Shown: positions 9,095-17,815 of the stretch, piece after piece
How the letters are laid out: each line of letters starts with the position of its first letter
Position numbering within the stretch: position 1 is the first letter of the stretch
Assembly: GCF_006125015.1 (NCBI RefSeq)
Contig: NZ_SZZN01000001.1
Coordinates: forward strand, 1,488,001-1,552,000
Reading direction: 5' to 3'
DNA: 64,000 nucleotides
Source: Roseovarius arcticus
Lineage (GTDB): Bacteria > Pseudomonadota > Alphaproteobacteria > Rhodobacterales > Rhodobacteraceae
The notes under the pieces: model-generated
Told to the model about the DNA's origin: nothing
The model's input: only the letters and a program-made list of their open reading frames with translations
Database searches by the model: none
Position numbers and translations under genes: made by a program

Positions 9095-9745
9095 CTAAGC
9101 GCCAGATTCGGCGGCGCGCTGCGCGATGATTTCGTCCATCACAGTCAGCCACATGGCGGTGTCCTGTGCGCCCGGAACCGCATGCTGGGCTGCCACGATG
9201 AACGTCGGAACCGAGTTGACGCCCATCTCGCGGAATTGTGCGTCGCGCGCGCGAATGTCATCCGCGTCAGCGTCCGAGGCCAGCAGCTTGGCTATGATTG
9301 CGGCGTTCATGCCAATGCCATCAGCAATGTCGGCCAGCACCTCGGCATCGCCAATGTCGCTGCCTTGGGTAAAATAGGCCGCAAAGAGCGCCATCGCGGC
9401 TGCATTTTGTTTGCCTTCGATGCCGGCCCAGTGAATCAGGCGGTGTGCGTTCAGCGTGTTAGGCGTACGTTTGATCGCCCCAAAGTCGATATTCAGACCC
9501 ACGGCCTCGGCGCGCTCGACCACGGGCGCATAGGCGGCGATGGCAGCGTCCTTGCCGCCGAACTTGCCCTCTAGATAGGCGCGGCGGTCCATGCCGACGG
9601 CTGGCATATCAGGGTTCAGCTGAAAGGGATGCCACTCGACCACAAAGGGATGCTCGGGGCGTTGCTCCAGCGCGCGGTCCAGCAGGGTCTTGCCAATATA
9701 GCACCAAGGGCAAATCGGGTCGGAGACGATATCGAGTTTGACCAT
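9095..9745 (-). CDS. DsbA-family oxidoreductase (FrnE-like)
   Basis: A 216-residue thioredoxin-fold protein. MVKLDIVSDPICPWCYIGKT carries the CPWC active-site motif directly after the first strand, and VNSVPTFIVAAQHAVPGAQ contains the cis-Pro loop. It has no signal peptide, so it is cytoplasmic, like FrnE and 2-hydroxychromene-2-carboxylate isomerase relatives. The ATG at 9745 places the fold directly at the N-terminus and has GAAAGG upstream; an extension to 9805 adds unrelated residues. The physiological substrate is unknown. Confidence 0.88.
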   Translation of the reverse strand: MVKLDIVSDPICPWCYIGKTLLDRALEQRPEHPFVVEWHPFQLNPDMPAVGMDRRAYLEGKFGGKDAAIAAYAPVVERAEAVGLNIDFGAIKRTPNTLNAHRLIHWAGIEGKQNAAAMALFAAYFTQGSDIGDAEVLADIADGIGMNAAIIAKLLASDADADDIRARDAQFREMGVNSVPTFIVAAQHAVPGAQDTAMWLTVMDEIIAQRAAESGA

Positions 9746-9876
9746 TCGGGCGGGCCTTTCATTCATGGGCGCCGCCTTGGTATGCGCAGGGCAGGCCCAA
9801 TGCAAGGCTCGCGCCGTTTGCGCAGGCGGCGATCCACCGCAGTGCCGCAGCGTCTGATCCGGCGACTATGCCCGGC

Positions 9877-9990
9877 CTAGAACCAGCCTTGAACACCGCG
9901 CGCGGCGCCCGAGATGTCTTGGCCGACGCCGTCGACTGTCGCGCAACCTGCCAGCAATGCCAGCGCACATATTGCGATCATGGTTTTCAT
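9877..9990 (-). CDS. Entericidin A/B-like small lipoprotein
   Basis: A 37-residue peptide: a signal sequence MKTMIAICALALLAGC with lipobox LLAGC, then ATVDGVGQDISGAARGV. The size, lipobox and VxGxGxDI pattern are those of the entericidin family, membrane lipoproteins first described as antidote/toxin pair peptides in enterobacteria; in alphaproteobacteria their role is unclear. It lies alone between the peptide-binding protein gene and the DsbA-like gene, on the same strand as both. Confidence 0.8.
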   Translation of the reverse strand: MKTMIAICALALLAGCATVDGVGQDISGAARGVQGWF

Positions 9991-10058
9991 CAAAAATACC
10001 TGTATTTGCCTATGCCTGCTCGTCTAGCCGCGCCGGAATTTCCCGGTCTTTGGCGGAT

Positions 10059-11903
10059 CTAGTCGGCCATCCACCAGACTTCGGGCAGGAAACCCACGCC
10101 GTCGCCATAGAGGGGCAGCCGGTCCTCAGGATAGTGCAGGCGGGCGTCATGGGCAATACGGCCCACCGAATACTGATGTATCGGAATGACATAGCGGCCC
10201 GAAATCAACACCCGGTCCAGCGCACGTACCGCCGTGACGAAATCATCGTGGTTGGTAGCAGCCAGCATGGCGCGGATCATACCCTCGGCCGCCGGGCTGT
10301 CCATGCCCATCAAATTGCGGCTCCCGGGCTGATCTGCGCCCTCTGCGCCCCAATAGAAATACTGCTCACCGCCCGGCGAAAGCGATAGCGACCGTCGCAT
10401 ATAAGTGAGGTCAAAGTCATAATTCGCCTCACGGACGGTATATTGCGCCTTGTCGACGCTCTCGACGTTCAGGGTGATGCCCAACCGCTCGAGCGCGCGG
10501 GCGTAGATGTCCATCATCGCGGTTGCCTGCTGCACCAGCGCGTCCTGTTGCAGCACCACGGTCAGGACCAGCGGCTGGCGATCCTTGTGCAGGACGCCGT
10601 TCTCAACCTGCCAGCCGGCGTCTGCCAGCAGGTCGGCGGCGGCGCGGATATTGTCGCGGTTGCGCTTGGACCCGTCGGAGGTAGGCAAGGCGTATCCTTC
10701 CAGCGTGCCGGGCAGCAGGCTATCGGCGTAGGGGGCCAGCAGCGCGGCCTCAGCATCGCTTGCCGGGCCGGGGCGCATCCCCAGTTCGGAATTGGAGTAA
10801 TACGAGGTGATGCGCGGTTGCCGCCCGCCAGTCAGCGTGTCGTTGATATATTCAAAATTGAACGCATCAATCAGCGCTTGGCGCACCCGCCAGTCGTCCA
10901 GCGGGGGATTGCGGGTATTCATAACAAAACCGGATATGCCCGATGGCTGGCTATTTGGGACCTCACTAAGCTCGATATCACCGCGCTTTACTGCGGGCAG
11001 GTCGGCCATCTCCTGCCAACGTTCGGCGTTGAATTCGCGGATATAGCTGATCTCACCCGCTTTGAATGCCTCTTTCATCACGGCGTCGTCGCCGTAGAAG
11101 TCGATGCGGATCTCATCAAAATTGCCAGTGCCGCGGCGATAACCCAGGTTCTCCCCCCAGTAGTCAGGGTTGCGCCGCAGCTTTACCTGCCGGTCAATCT
11201 GGTAGCTGTCCACAACGTAGGGCGCGGTGCCGATGGGGATATCCTCGATCGCGCCATCCTCAAACTCTGTGCCTGACCATTGCGATTTTTTCAGGATCGG
11301 ACGCAGGCCGGCCAGCAGCACCAGATCGCGGTCGGGCGGGCCATTTGACGTATCGAACTCGATGCGGATCTTACCCGGACCAGACTGCGCGATGCTATCG
11401 ACGCGCGTCCAGAAATCGCGGTAGCGCAGATGGCCGCGCGTGCCCAGCGTCTCAAACGACCAGATCACGTCCTCGATCGTGACCGGGCTACCGTCAGAGA
11501 ACGCGGCGGCGGAATTCAGCGTAAATTCCACCCATTCGCGGCTTTCATCAGTCTCCAACGTCTCGGCCAGAAGGCCATAAAGCGTAAACGGCTCGTCCCA
11601 AGAGCGGCCCAGAAGCGATTCGTAGGCCAGGTAGCGCAACTGCCAAGGGGGCGTCCCCTTGGTCGCAAAAGGGTTAAGCGAATCGAATCCACCGACATTG
11701 GCACTGGTGATGCTACCGCCCTTGGGCGCGTCAGGATTGGCATAGGGTAGCGACGAATAGCCGCGCGGCAGGGCCGGATCGCCGTACATCGCAATACCGT
11801 GAACTGGCTGGCCAAGGGCGGGCAGTGCCGCGAGCACACCCAAGAAAACAAAGGCTGCAGCGGCTGAAAGGCGCTCAAGGTATTGGAAACTATATGATCT
11901 CAT
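10059..11903 (-). CDS. ABC transporter substrate-binding protein, family 5 (YejA-like)
   Basis: A 614-residue periplasmic solute-binding protein with an N-terminal signal peptide (hydrophobic AAAAFVFLGVLAALPALGQ). The chain shows HGIAMYGDPALPRGYSSLPY, AYESLLGRSWDEPFTLYGLL and a long SBP_bac_5 domain; this resembles YejA, the binding protein of an oligopeptide/microcin-C type importer. The ATG at 11903 has AGGAA upstream and gives a normal signal peptide; a GTG at 11936 would prepend 11 residues. No permease or ATPase genes follow, so it is an orphan in this window. Confidence 0.88.
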   Translation of the reverse strand: MRSYSFQYLERLSAAAAFVFLGVLAALPALGQPVHGIAMYGDPALPRGYSSLPYANPDAPKGGSITSANVGGFDSLNPFATKGTPPWQLRYLAYESLLGRSWDEPFTLYGLLAETLETDESREWVEFTLNSAAAFSDGSPVTIEDVIWSFETLGTRGHLRYRDFWTRVDSIAQSGPGKIRIEFDTSNGPPDRDLVLLAGLRPILKKSQWSGTEFEDGAIEDIPIGTAPYVVDSYQIDRQVKLRRNPDYWGENLGYRRGTGNFDEIRIDFYGDDAVMKEAFKAGEISYIREFNAERWQEMADLPAVKRGDIELSEVPNSQPSGISGFVMNTRNPPLDDWRVRQALIDAFNFEYINDTLTGGRQPRITSYYSNSELGMRPGPASDAEAALLAPYADSLLPGTLEGYALPTSDGSKRNRDNIRAAADLLADAGWQVENGVLHKDRQPLVLTVVLQQDALVQQATAMMDIYARALERLGITLNVESVDKAQYTVREANYDFDLTYMRRSLSLSPGGEQYFYWGAEGADQPGSRNLMGMDSPAAEGMIRAMLAATNHDDFVTAVRALDRVLISGRYVIPIHQYSVGRIAHDARLHYPEDRLPLYGDGVGFLPEVWWMAD

Positions 11904-12017
11904 AGTGGCAACAATTCCTGATCTGCGTTGTTTCACTGGGTTTGACCGTAGAGAGGGGTTCTAGCCATTTCAAACTTTTAGCTTGGATGCCAGCGCGAGA
12001 TTGCTTATAAGAGAGTC

Positions 12018-12096
12018 ACTGCTCGATAGGTTTCTTGCCTGTATGAAACCTGCCTCAATAACTTTAACGCCAGCTTCGCGCTGGCGTTTTTTTTTT
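12018..12096 (+). ncRNA. Candidate small RNA with orphan intrinsic terminator
   Basis: No protein gene on the plus strand precedes the very strong terminator at 12066-12096 (9-bp stem AACGCCAGC/GCTGGCGTT, loop TTCGC, ten T). Upstream there is a second perfect hairpin, AGGTTTC(12028)...GAAACCT(12051), and a plausible promoter: TTGGAT (11983-11988), 17-bp spacer, TATAAG (12006-12011). Together they predict a transcript of about 79 nt with two stem-loops. The alternative is a terminated leader for bdhA, which begins 94 bp after the terminator. The rest of 11904-12189 holds only the two palindromes listed next. Confidence 0.6.
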
Positions 12097-12107
12097 GGCC
12101 TGCCGTT

Positions 12108-12117
12108 ATGACGTCAT
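12108..12117. promoter_or_regulatory. 10-bp palindrome upstream of bdhA
   Basis: ATGACGTCAT is an exact palindrome between the sRNA terminator and bdhA. It could be part of the bdhA control region; no regulator can be assigned from sequence. Confidence 0.3.
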
Positions 12118-12144
12118 TGCGCAAGGGACAGTGACATTTGCAGA

Positions 12145-12163
12145 TGCAGCATTATATGCTGCA
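12145..12163. promoter_or_regulatory. TGC-rich inverted repeat before bdhA, PhaR-like site
   Basis: TGCAGCATTATATGCTGCA has two exact 8-bp arms around TAT and ends 26 bp before the bdhA start codon. TGC-rich inverted sequences are the known targets of PhaR, the polyhydroxybutyrate-responsive repressor studied in Paracoccus. Because bdhA acts in PHB breakdown, PhaR control is a reasonable inference. Confidence 0.5.
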
Positions 12164-12189
12164 ACGCAACACAACTCAGGAGAATAATA

Positions 12190-12963
12190 ATGAGCATCAA
12201 GGGCAAGACCGTCATCGTCACCGGCAGTAACTCAGGCATAGGCTTGGGCATTGCGCGCGAAATGGCGCGTGCTGGAGGTCATGTCGTGCTCAACTCATTC
12301 AGCGACACAGATGAAGATCACCAATTGGCCAAGGATCTGGCCGCTGAATTTGCCACAGATGTCCGCTATATCAAGGCCGACATGTCAAAGGGCGACGAAT
12401 GCCGCGCATTGATCGAGCAGGCGGGCGCCTGCGATATTTTGATCAACAACGCAGGCATCCAGCACGTTGCGCCTTTGCAGGATTTCCCTACCGCCAAGTG
12501 GGACGCCATCATCGCGATCAACCTCAGCTCGTCCTTTCACACCACCGCCGCCGCGCTACCGATGATGCGCAAGGCAGGCTGGGGCCGGGTTATCAACATC
12601 GCGTCGGCCCATGGCTTGACCGCCAGTCCCTTTAAATCGGCCTATGTCGCAGCGAAGCACGGCATTGTCGGTCTGACCAAGGTGACCGCGCTAGAGACAG
12701 CACGAGAGCCAATCACAGCCAACGCCATATGCCCCGGCTATGTCCTGACCCCGCTGGTCGAGGAGCAGATTCCCGATACGATGAAAGAATACGGCATGAG
12801 CCGCGAGGACGTGATCAAGAACGTCTTGTTGGAGCGCCAACCCTCCAAGGAGTTTGCGACGGTCGAGCAGCTGGGCGGGACCGCGCTATACCTGTGTTCG
12901 GACGCGGCGGCGCAGGTGACAGGGACCACGATCAGCGTCGATGGGGGCTGGACGGCGCTGTAA
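12190..12963 (+). CDS. bdhA: D-3-hydroxybutyrate dehydrogenase
   Basis: A 257-residue classical SDR that interconverts D-3-hydroxybutyrate and acetoacetate with NAD+. It has TGSNSGIG (cofactor turn), NNAG, and the family-specific blocks NNAGIQHVAPLQDFP and INIASAHGLTASPFKSAYVA. The catalytic Ser-Tyr-Lys are in place (YVAAK). CPGYVLTPLVEEQIPD and ISVDGGWTAL at the end are also diagnostic. TCAGGAG precedes the ATG. It works in polyhydroxybutyrate mobilisation; the following patatin gene is probably part of the same functional neighbourhood but a terminator separates them. Confidence 0.96.
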   Translation: MSIKGKTVIVTGSNSGIGLGIAREMARAGGHVVLNSFSDTDEDHQLAKDLAAEFATDVRYIKADMSKGDECRALIEQAGACDILINNAGIQHVAPLQDFPTAKWDAIIAINLSSSFHTTAAALPMMRKAGWGRVINIASAHGLTASPFKSAYVAAKHGIVGLTKVTALETAREPITANAICPGYVLTPLVEEQIPDTMKEYGMSREDVIKNVLLERQPSKEFATVEQLGGTALYLCSDAAAQVTGTTISVDGGWTAL

Positions 12964-12988
12964 GCCGCGCGTTTTGCAAATGGATCAG

Positions 12989-13017
12989 GGCGCCGCGCGG
13001 TTGGCGCGGCGCCTTTT
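12989..13017 (+). terminator. Intrinsic terminator after bdhA
   Basis: Perfect 10-bp stem GGCGCCGCGC/GCGCGGCGCC with loop GGTTG, followed by TTTT. Confidence 0.85.
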
Positions 13018-13089
13018 GATTCGGCAGCGGCCTGTGAGTTTTGATGCCGAGCAGTAATATTTACCCCGAAATCATTCCGAAAGGCAGTA

Positions 13090-14109
13090 ATGGAAACGAA
13101 GCGGATCAATCTGGCGCTACAAGGCGGCGGCGCGCACGGAGCGTTCACTTGGGGCGTTCTCGACCGGCTTCTGGACGAGGAGGCGCTAGAGGTCAGCGCA
13201 ATATCGGGCACGTCTGCCGGCGCCCTGAACGGCGCCGCGTTCAAGGCCGGATGGGCGACGAATGGCCGCGAGGGCGCGCGCGAGGCGCTGGACTGGCTGT
13301 GGGGCCAGATGGGCGCTGTCGAAGATATGCGCATGCCCGCTTGGATGATGGGGCTGATGCCTGGGGCAGGGGCCGTCAGCGCGGCGCTGGAACACTCGCT
13401 TCCAGTGACAATGTCGGGCGCCGTGACGCGCGCGTTTTCACCCTACTCGTACGGCCCGTTCTACACCAACCCACTGCTCAAGGTCGTCGAAAACTTTGCT
13501 TACGACAAGGTGTGTGCCGATGATGCGCCGCGCCTAAATGTATGTGCGACCAACGTGCGTACAGGAAAAATAAAGATATTCAGCGGCGATGCGATCGGCG
13601 CTGATGCACTGCTGGCGTCCGCATGCCTGCCGACTTTGTTTCAGGCGGTCGAAATCGACGGAGAGCATTACTGGGACGGCGGCTATACCGGTAATCCGGC
13701 GCTATATCCGCTTTTCGAGGCCGATCTGCCCAGCGATATCGTGATCGTCAACATCAATCCGCTGGAGCGGCCCGACGTGCCGCGTCAACCGCAGGAAATC
13801 CAGAACCGTATCAACGAGATCAGCTTCAACTCGTCGTTGTTACGCGAGTTGCGCGCGATCGGCTTTGTGCAGCGGCTGCTGAATACGGGCACTTTGGGCG
13901 AGGGAGTGATGAAGCGGATCCACGTCCACATGATCGCCGACGATCCGTTGATGGCCGAGATGTCAGTCGCAACCAAAATGATGCCGAACCCTTACATCTT
14001 GTCGCGCCTCAAAGAAGCAGGCCGCGTCGCGGCAGACAAGTTTCTTGAGGCCCACTGGGACGATTTCGGCCAGCGCAGCACCGTCGATCTGGGCGAGATG
14101 TTCTCGTGA
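13090..14109 (+). CDS. Patatin-like phospholipase family protein
   Basis: A 339-residue serine hydrolase of the patatin/RssA family. LQGGGAHGAFTWGVL provides the oxyanion-hole glycines (about 9-22), GTSAGAL (about 41-47) the nucleophilic elbow Ser, and WDGGYTGNP the catalytic Asp of the Ser-Asp dyad. No signal peptide is visible, so it is probably cytoplasmic. Related proteins sit beside 3-hydroxybutyrate dehydrogenase genes in other alphaproteobacteria and may act on lipids or on PHB granule-related substrates; that link is inferred. The C-terminal 100 residues carry no recognised catalytic motif. Confidence 0.93.
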   Translation: METKRINLALQGGGAHGAFTWGVLDRLLDEEALEVSAISGTSAGALNGAAFKAGWATNGREGAREALDWLWGQMGAVEDMRMPAWMMGLMPGAGAVSAALEHSLPVTMSGAVTRAFSPYSYGPFYTNPLLKVVENFAYDKVCADDAPRLNVCATNVRTGKIKIFSGDAIGADALLASACLPTLFQAVEIDGEHYWDGGYTGNPALYPLFEADLPSDIVIVNINPLERPDVPRQPQEIQNRINEISFNSSLLRELRAIGFVQRLLNTGTLGEGVMKRIHVHMIADDPLMAEMSVATKMMPNPYILSRLKEAGRVAADKFLEAHWDDFGQRSTVDLGEMFS

Positions 14110-14115
14110 TCGGGG

Positions 14116-14808
14116 TCATGCGTCCTTGTGAGGCAGTTCCTCGGGCTTGATCTGATTGGGATAGACGAGGCCTGCTGAAATCACCAGCTTGGCCGCATCC
14201 TCGACCGTCATCTTCAGCTCAACCACGTCCTCCCTAGGCAGGAACAACAAGAAGCCGGAGGTCGGGTTCGGCGTGGTGGGCAGGAACACACTGACCAGCG
14301 CGCCGCCCGTCTCAGCCTTGCCCGCGATTTCGCCCTTGGCCATGGTCGAAATGAAACCGATAGCCCAGATGCCTTTGCGCGGGTACTGGATCAGGCACGC
14401 TGTCTCAAAGCTGCGCTCGGTCTGGGCAAAGATCGTCTCCGAGATTTGCTTCACCCCCGAATAGATCGAGCGAACGACAGGCATTCGCCCAACCAGATTT
14501 TCGCCAAAGCGGATCAACGTTCGGCCAATCAACCCCTTCGCGACAGAACCAATAAGGATGGTAAAGACGAGGAAAACGACCACGCCCACGCCGCGCAGAT
14601 TGATCCCCAGATAGTGCTCGGGCGTCAGATCGTATGGGATCAGAGGCAGCACCAGCCCGTCGACCCAGCCGATCATCGTCCAGATCAGCCATATCGTAAG
14701 CGCAACAGGCAAGACCACGACAAGCCCTGTCAAAAACCGCGCGCGCAGCCGTGCAAATATGCTGGCACGGCGAGGCGGGTTAGTGTCGTCATTAAAAGGT
14801 GCTGTCAT
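14116..14808 (-). CDS. DUF502 family membrane protein
   Basis: A 230-residue inner-membrane protein with two helices: FLTGLVVVLPVALTIWLIWT near residue 30 and GVGVVVFLVFTILIGSVAKG near 75. A soluble domain with RMPVVRSIYSGVKQISETI and VFLPTTPNPTSGFLLFLPRE follows. These two blocks are diagnostic for DUF502. The family occurs widely in bacteria and plants (COV/LCV proteins) with no defined activity. The ATG at 14808 is chosen; a TTG at 14826 is possible. It is convergent with the patatin gene (6 bp apart). Confidence 0.9.
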   Translation of the reverse strand: MTAPFNDDTNPPRRASIFARLRARFLTGLVVVLPVALTIWLIWTMIGWVDGLVLPLIPYDLTPEHYLGINLRGVGVVVFLVFTILIGSVAKGLIGRTLIRFGENLVGRMPVVRSIYSGVKQISETIFAQTERSFETACLIQYPRKGIWAIGFISTMAKGEIAGKAETGGALVSVFLPTTPNPTSGFLLFLPREDVVELKMTVEDAAKLVISAGLVYPNQIKPEELPHKDA

Positions 14809-14998
14809 GGTCTTTTTCAGCCTCAAAAACGGAATTTGATAGATGTAGGGGCAAATGCCGGGGGCATCAATGGCGCAAAGCGCGCGCTCGCGCTTCTGGT
14901 CGCTTGCGTGCGCGTAGCCCTTTGATGTGGCGGGCCATGGCGGGGGGCTTGCGCCTGCATAGCCTTGCGTCTATACGCGCACACACTAGAAATCCGCA

Positions 14999-15073
14999 GG
15001 CACGGGCGGGCCGTCCGGGGGAGACATCCCCGGCTGTCCACCGGTTGAGGCATTCCGCCTCTCACCCCGTGCC
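14999..15073 (+). promoter_or_regulatory. Structured 5' leader of rpsB (junction-like fold)
   Basis: The gap 14809-15103 before rpsB contains a compact fold. An outer 8-bp stem GGCACGGG (14999-15006)/CCCGTGCC (15066-15073) encloses two hairpins: CCGGGG (15015)/CCCCGG (15033) with loop GAGACAT, and GAGGC (15047)/GCCTC (15061) with loop ATTCC. It ends 30 bp before the rpsB start. Ribosomal-protein operons are commonly autoregulated by leaders that mimic rRNA, so binding of S2 is inferred. Nothing else was recognised in this 295-bp gap. Confidence 0.55.
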
Positions 15074-15103
15074 GAGGCGAAAACCGGAAAAGGAATACAA
15101 GGC

Positions 15104-16006
15104 ATGGCTCTTCCCGAGTTCACCATGCGCCAACTGCTTGAAGCTGGCGTTCACTTTGGTCACCAGACGCAGCGATGGAATCCCCGCATGGGCGAGTACA
15201 TCTATGGCGCACGCAACGGCATCCATATCATGGACCTGACGCAGACCGTCCCTATGTTGGATGCCGCGCTTAACGTCGTGCGCGAAACTGTGGCCAAGAA
15301 CGGCCGCGTTCTGTTCGTAGGCACCAAGCGTCAGGCGGCCATTCCCGTCGCCGAAGCCGCCGAGAAATGCGCACAGTATTACATGAACCACCGCTGGCTG
15401 GGCGGCACGCTGACCAACTGGCAGACCGTGTCCAAGTCGATCCACCGCCTCAAGGAAATCGACGAGTCGATGGAGCACGGCTCGGACGGCCTGACCAAGA
15501 AAGAGCGTCTGGGCATGGAACGTGACCAGACCAAATTGCAGGCGTCGCTGGGCGGCATCCGCGAAATGGGCGGCGTTCCCGACCTGCTGTTCGTCATCGA
15601 CGTCAAGAAAGAGGCGCTGGCCGTCGCCGAGGCGAACAAGCTGGGCATTCCAGTTGTCGCGATCGTCGACACCAACTGCTCGCCCGACGGGATCGACTAT
15701 ATCATCCCCGGCAACGACGACGCGGCACGCGCGATTGCACTCTACTGTGATCTGATCAGCCGCGCGGCGCTGGACGGCATGTCGGCCCAGATGGGCGCGG
15801 CAGGCATCGACATCGGCGCAATGGAAGAGGCCCCCGTCGAGGAGGTCACAGCACCCGCGCCCGCAGATGTGAAGCCTGGCGTCGAAACCGGCGCTGTGTC
15901 GGCAGAGACAGCCAAGGACGACATGGCCGCCAAGGAAGCTCCGCTGGACATCAAGTCGAGCGAAGAAGTGTCCGAGATGGCAGCCAAGGCCGGCGAGAAC
16001 AGCTAA
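15104..16006 (+). CDS. rpsB: 30S ribosomal protein S2
   Basis: A 300-residue ribosomal protein. [59 protein letters not shown] and [20 protein letters not shown] are textbook S2. The last 60 or so residues (after [11 protein letters not shown]) form an Ala/Glu-rich acidic tail that is absent from the 241-residue E. coli protein but common in related alphaproteobacteria. AAAAGGAA precedes the ATG. It is followed by a hairpin and tsf, the usual rpsB-tsf order. Confidence 0.98.
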   Translation: MALPEFTMRQLLEAGVHFGHQTQRWNPRMGEYIYGARNGIHIMDLTQTVPMLDAALNVVRETVAKNGRVLFVGTKRQAAIPVAEAAEKCAQYYMNHRWLGGTLTNWQTVSKSIHRLKEIDESMEHGSDGLTKKERLGMERDQTKLQASLGGIREMGGVPDLLFVIDVKKEALAVAEANKLGIPVVAIVDTNCSPDGIDYIIPGNDDAARAIALYCDLISRAALDGMSAQMGAAGIDIGAMEEAPVEEVTAPAPADVKPGVETGAVSAETAKDDMAAKEAPLDIKSSEEVSEMAAKAGENS

Positions 16007-16032
16007 GCTGCGCTGAACCTCAACTTACAAGC

Positions 16033-16060
16033 GCCCGGCGGGAAAACCGCCGGGCCGTTT
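16033..16060 (+). terminator. Hairpin between rpsB and tsf (partial terminator)
   Basis: 9-bp stem GCCCGGCGG/CCGCCGGGC with loop GAAAA, then CGTTT. The T-run is weak, so it probably lowers, rather than stops, transcription into tsf, or protects the rpsB 3' end. Confidence 0.6.
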
Positions 16061-16081
16061 CGATAATTTTAGGAGAGCCAA

Positions 16082-16954
16082 ATGGCGATCACTGCTGCAA
16101 TGGTGAAGGAACTGCGCGACACGACGGGCGCAGGCATGATGGACGCGAAGAAAGCGTTGACCGAAAACGACGGCGACATGGACGCCGCCGTTGACTGGCT
16201 GCGCACGAAGGGTCTGGCCAAGGCCGCCAAGAAGTCGGGCCGCACGGCAGCCGAGGGCCTCGTCGCCGTCAAGGTCGAGAATGGCCGCGGCGTCGCTGTG
16301 GAAATCAACTCCGAAACTGATTTCGTCGGTAAAAACAGCGACTTTCAGGCCATGGTTGCCTCCATCGCGGATGCTGCCGTCAAGGTCGACGACATTGAGG
16401 CGCTGAAAACCGCAGACTTGGGCGGCAAGACCGTCGAAGAGACAATCACCGCCAAGATCGCCACTATCGGCGAGAACATGGGCCTGCGCCGGATGGAGTC
16501 CATCAAGGGCGATACGGTCGTGTCCTATATCCACAACGCCGCCAGCGATGGCATGGGCAAGATTGGCGTGCTGGTCGCGCTGAAGGGTGACGAGGCATTC
16601 GGCCGCCAGATCGCAATGCACATCGCAGCGACCAATCCTGTCGCCTTTGACGAGGCATCGCTGGATACCGCCGTTGTCGAAAAGGAAAAGCAAGTCCAGA
16701 TGGACATCGCCCGCGAGAGCGGCAAGCCTGAGCGGGTTATCGAAAAGATGATCGAGGGCCGCATGAAGAAATTCATGGCCGAGTCTACACTGATGGGTCA
16801 GGCGTTCGTAATGAACCCCGACCTGACCGTCGCGGCCGCCGCCAAAGAGGCCGGCGCCGAGATCACCGGCTACGTCCGCCTGGAAGTGGGCGAGGGCATC
16901 GAAGTGGAGAAGGAAGACTTCGCCGCCGAGGTCGCGAAGGTCGGCAAGAGCTGA
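16082..16954 (+). CDS. tsf: Translation elongation factor Ts
   Basis: A 290-residue guanine-nucleotide exchange factor for EF-Tu. The UBA-like N-terminus [20 protein letters not shown], the core [12 protein letters not shown] and [16 protein letters not shown], and the C-terminal [20 protein letters not shown] are diagnostic. TTAGGAGAG stands 7 bp before the ATG. Length and order after rpsB are standard. Confidence 0.98.
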   Translation: MAITAAMVKELRDTTGAGMMDAKKALTENDGDMDAAVDWLRTKGLAKAAKKSGRTAAEGLVAVKVENGRGVAVEINSETDFVGKNSDFQAMVASIADAAVKVDDIEALKTADLGGKTVEETITAKIATIGENMGLRRMESIKGDTVVSYIHNAASDGMGKIGVLVALKGDEAFGRQIAMHIAATNPVAFDEASLDTAVVEKEKQVQMDIARESGKPERVIEKMIEGRMKKFMAESTLMGQAFVMNPDLTVAAAAKEAGAEITGYVRLEVGEGIEVEKEDFAAEVAKVGKS

Positions 16955-16979
16955 TTTTTCGAATTTCGTGAGTTTGAAG

Positions 16980-17006
16980 AGAGCGGGCCAAATGGCTCGC
17001 TCTTTT
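16980..17006 (+). terminator. Intrinsic terminator after tsf
   Basis: Stem AGAGCG-G-GCC/GGC-T-CGCTCT with an AAAT loop and a run of five T. Confidence 0.85.
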
Positions 17007-17044
17007 TCGTTCTGGGTGATGGGTGCGGTGTTTTTAGGGCGCAA

Positions 17045-17671
17045 TCACAATCGCGATGGCGGCTTCGAGCCCAAATTACTGTTTGCACCACCGACTGTCT
17101 TTTCGTCACTGGATCTGCGCAACAGCAGATAGAGTCCATTGGCCCCTATCATCGCAATGCCACCGATTTCGAATGCCCAGTTCACTCGAATACTGCCAAC
17201 CTCATAACCAATAAACTGGTCGAAGTGATGAAATCCAACGGCGCGGATAGCAATGAACGCAAGCAGTAATGCAGTACCGGTCAGTGCGAGCCATATATGT
17301 TTTAGCTCCCGTCGCATCGCCCAGAATAGTAGCACTGCAATCAACACGCTTGCTATGATGATTGAAATTATGAAGCTGAGTTGGAAAGTCCGACGCTCAG
17401 CATACCATCCTTGCGCTTGAGACAGGCAACGCCCCACAGCCGTCAACGCGGACTGTAGATCAAGCTGCTTATTGATCGCTAACGCAAAAAGAAGGGCTGA
17501 TAAAAAGAGCCAGAACATGCGGCTTCGTCCAGACTGTCTGAGAAAAACCAACACTGAAATCACGCTGACAATGAAATATGAAGCGACCGTTAGCCAACCT
17601 ACGATTGTCGGGTCACCTATTTGCGGTGACCATCTCGAGAACACGCAGTCTGCAAGGTCGTTAAAGCTCAA
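17045..17671 (-). CDS. Uncharacterised multi-pass membrane protein
   Basis: A 208-residue protein with about five or six hydrophobic segments: TVASYFIVSVISVLVFL, MFWLFLSALLFALAI, FIISIIIASVLIAVLLFWAM, IWLALTGTALLLAFIAIRAV and NWAFEIGGIAMIGANGLYLL. The conserved-looking SPQIGDPTIVGWLTV after a short N-terminal region recalls small unnamed Rhodobacteraceae membrane proteins, sometimes wrongly labelled isopropylmalate isomerase. The gene is visibly more A/T-rich than its neighbours, which may mean horizontal gain. The C-terminus (GSKPPSRL) is polar. Function unknown; it lies alone between tsf and aroQ. Confidence 0.75.
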   Translation of the reverse strand: MSFNDLADCVFSRWSPQIGDPTIVGWLTVASYFIVSVISVLVFLRQSGRSRMFWLFLSALLFALAINKQLDLQSALTAVGRCLSQAQGWYAERRTFQLSFIISIIIASVLIAVLLFWAMRRELKHIWLALTGTALLLAFIAIRAVGFHHFDQFIGYEVGSIRVNWAFEIGGIAMIGANGLYLLLRRSSDEKTVGGANSNLGSKPPSRL

Positions 17672-17815
17672 AACATGCTCCAGTGTGAGGCTGTCGAGCC
17701 GCCAGCCGGCCGAACGGAATCACGCTGCGCTCATCTCAGGATAACGTGGTCGTTTGATTTATAGCCAGCATATGTTTGCAAACTCCAATGGCAGAAACGT
17801 CCCGCAAGCAGACCC

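Noticed and set aside
10443-11276. 277-codon plus-strand frame inside the peptide-binding protein gene
   Set aside because: The opposite strand encodes a continuous SBP_bac_5 protein with signal peptide; this frame has no motif.
16025-17044. 339-codon frame antisense to tsf
   Set aside because: It mirrors a certain elongation factor gene, has a His/Asp/Leu bias typical of antisense frames, and no domain.
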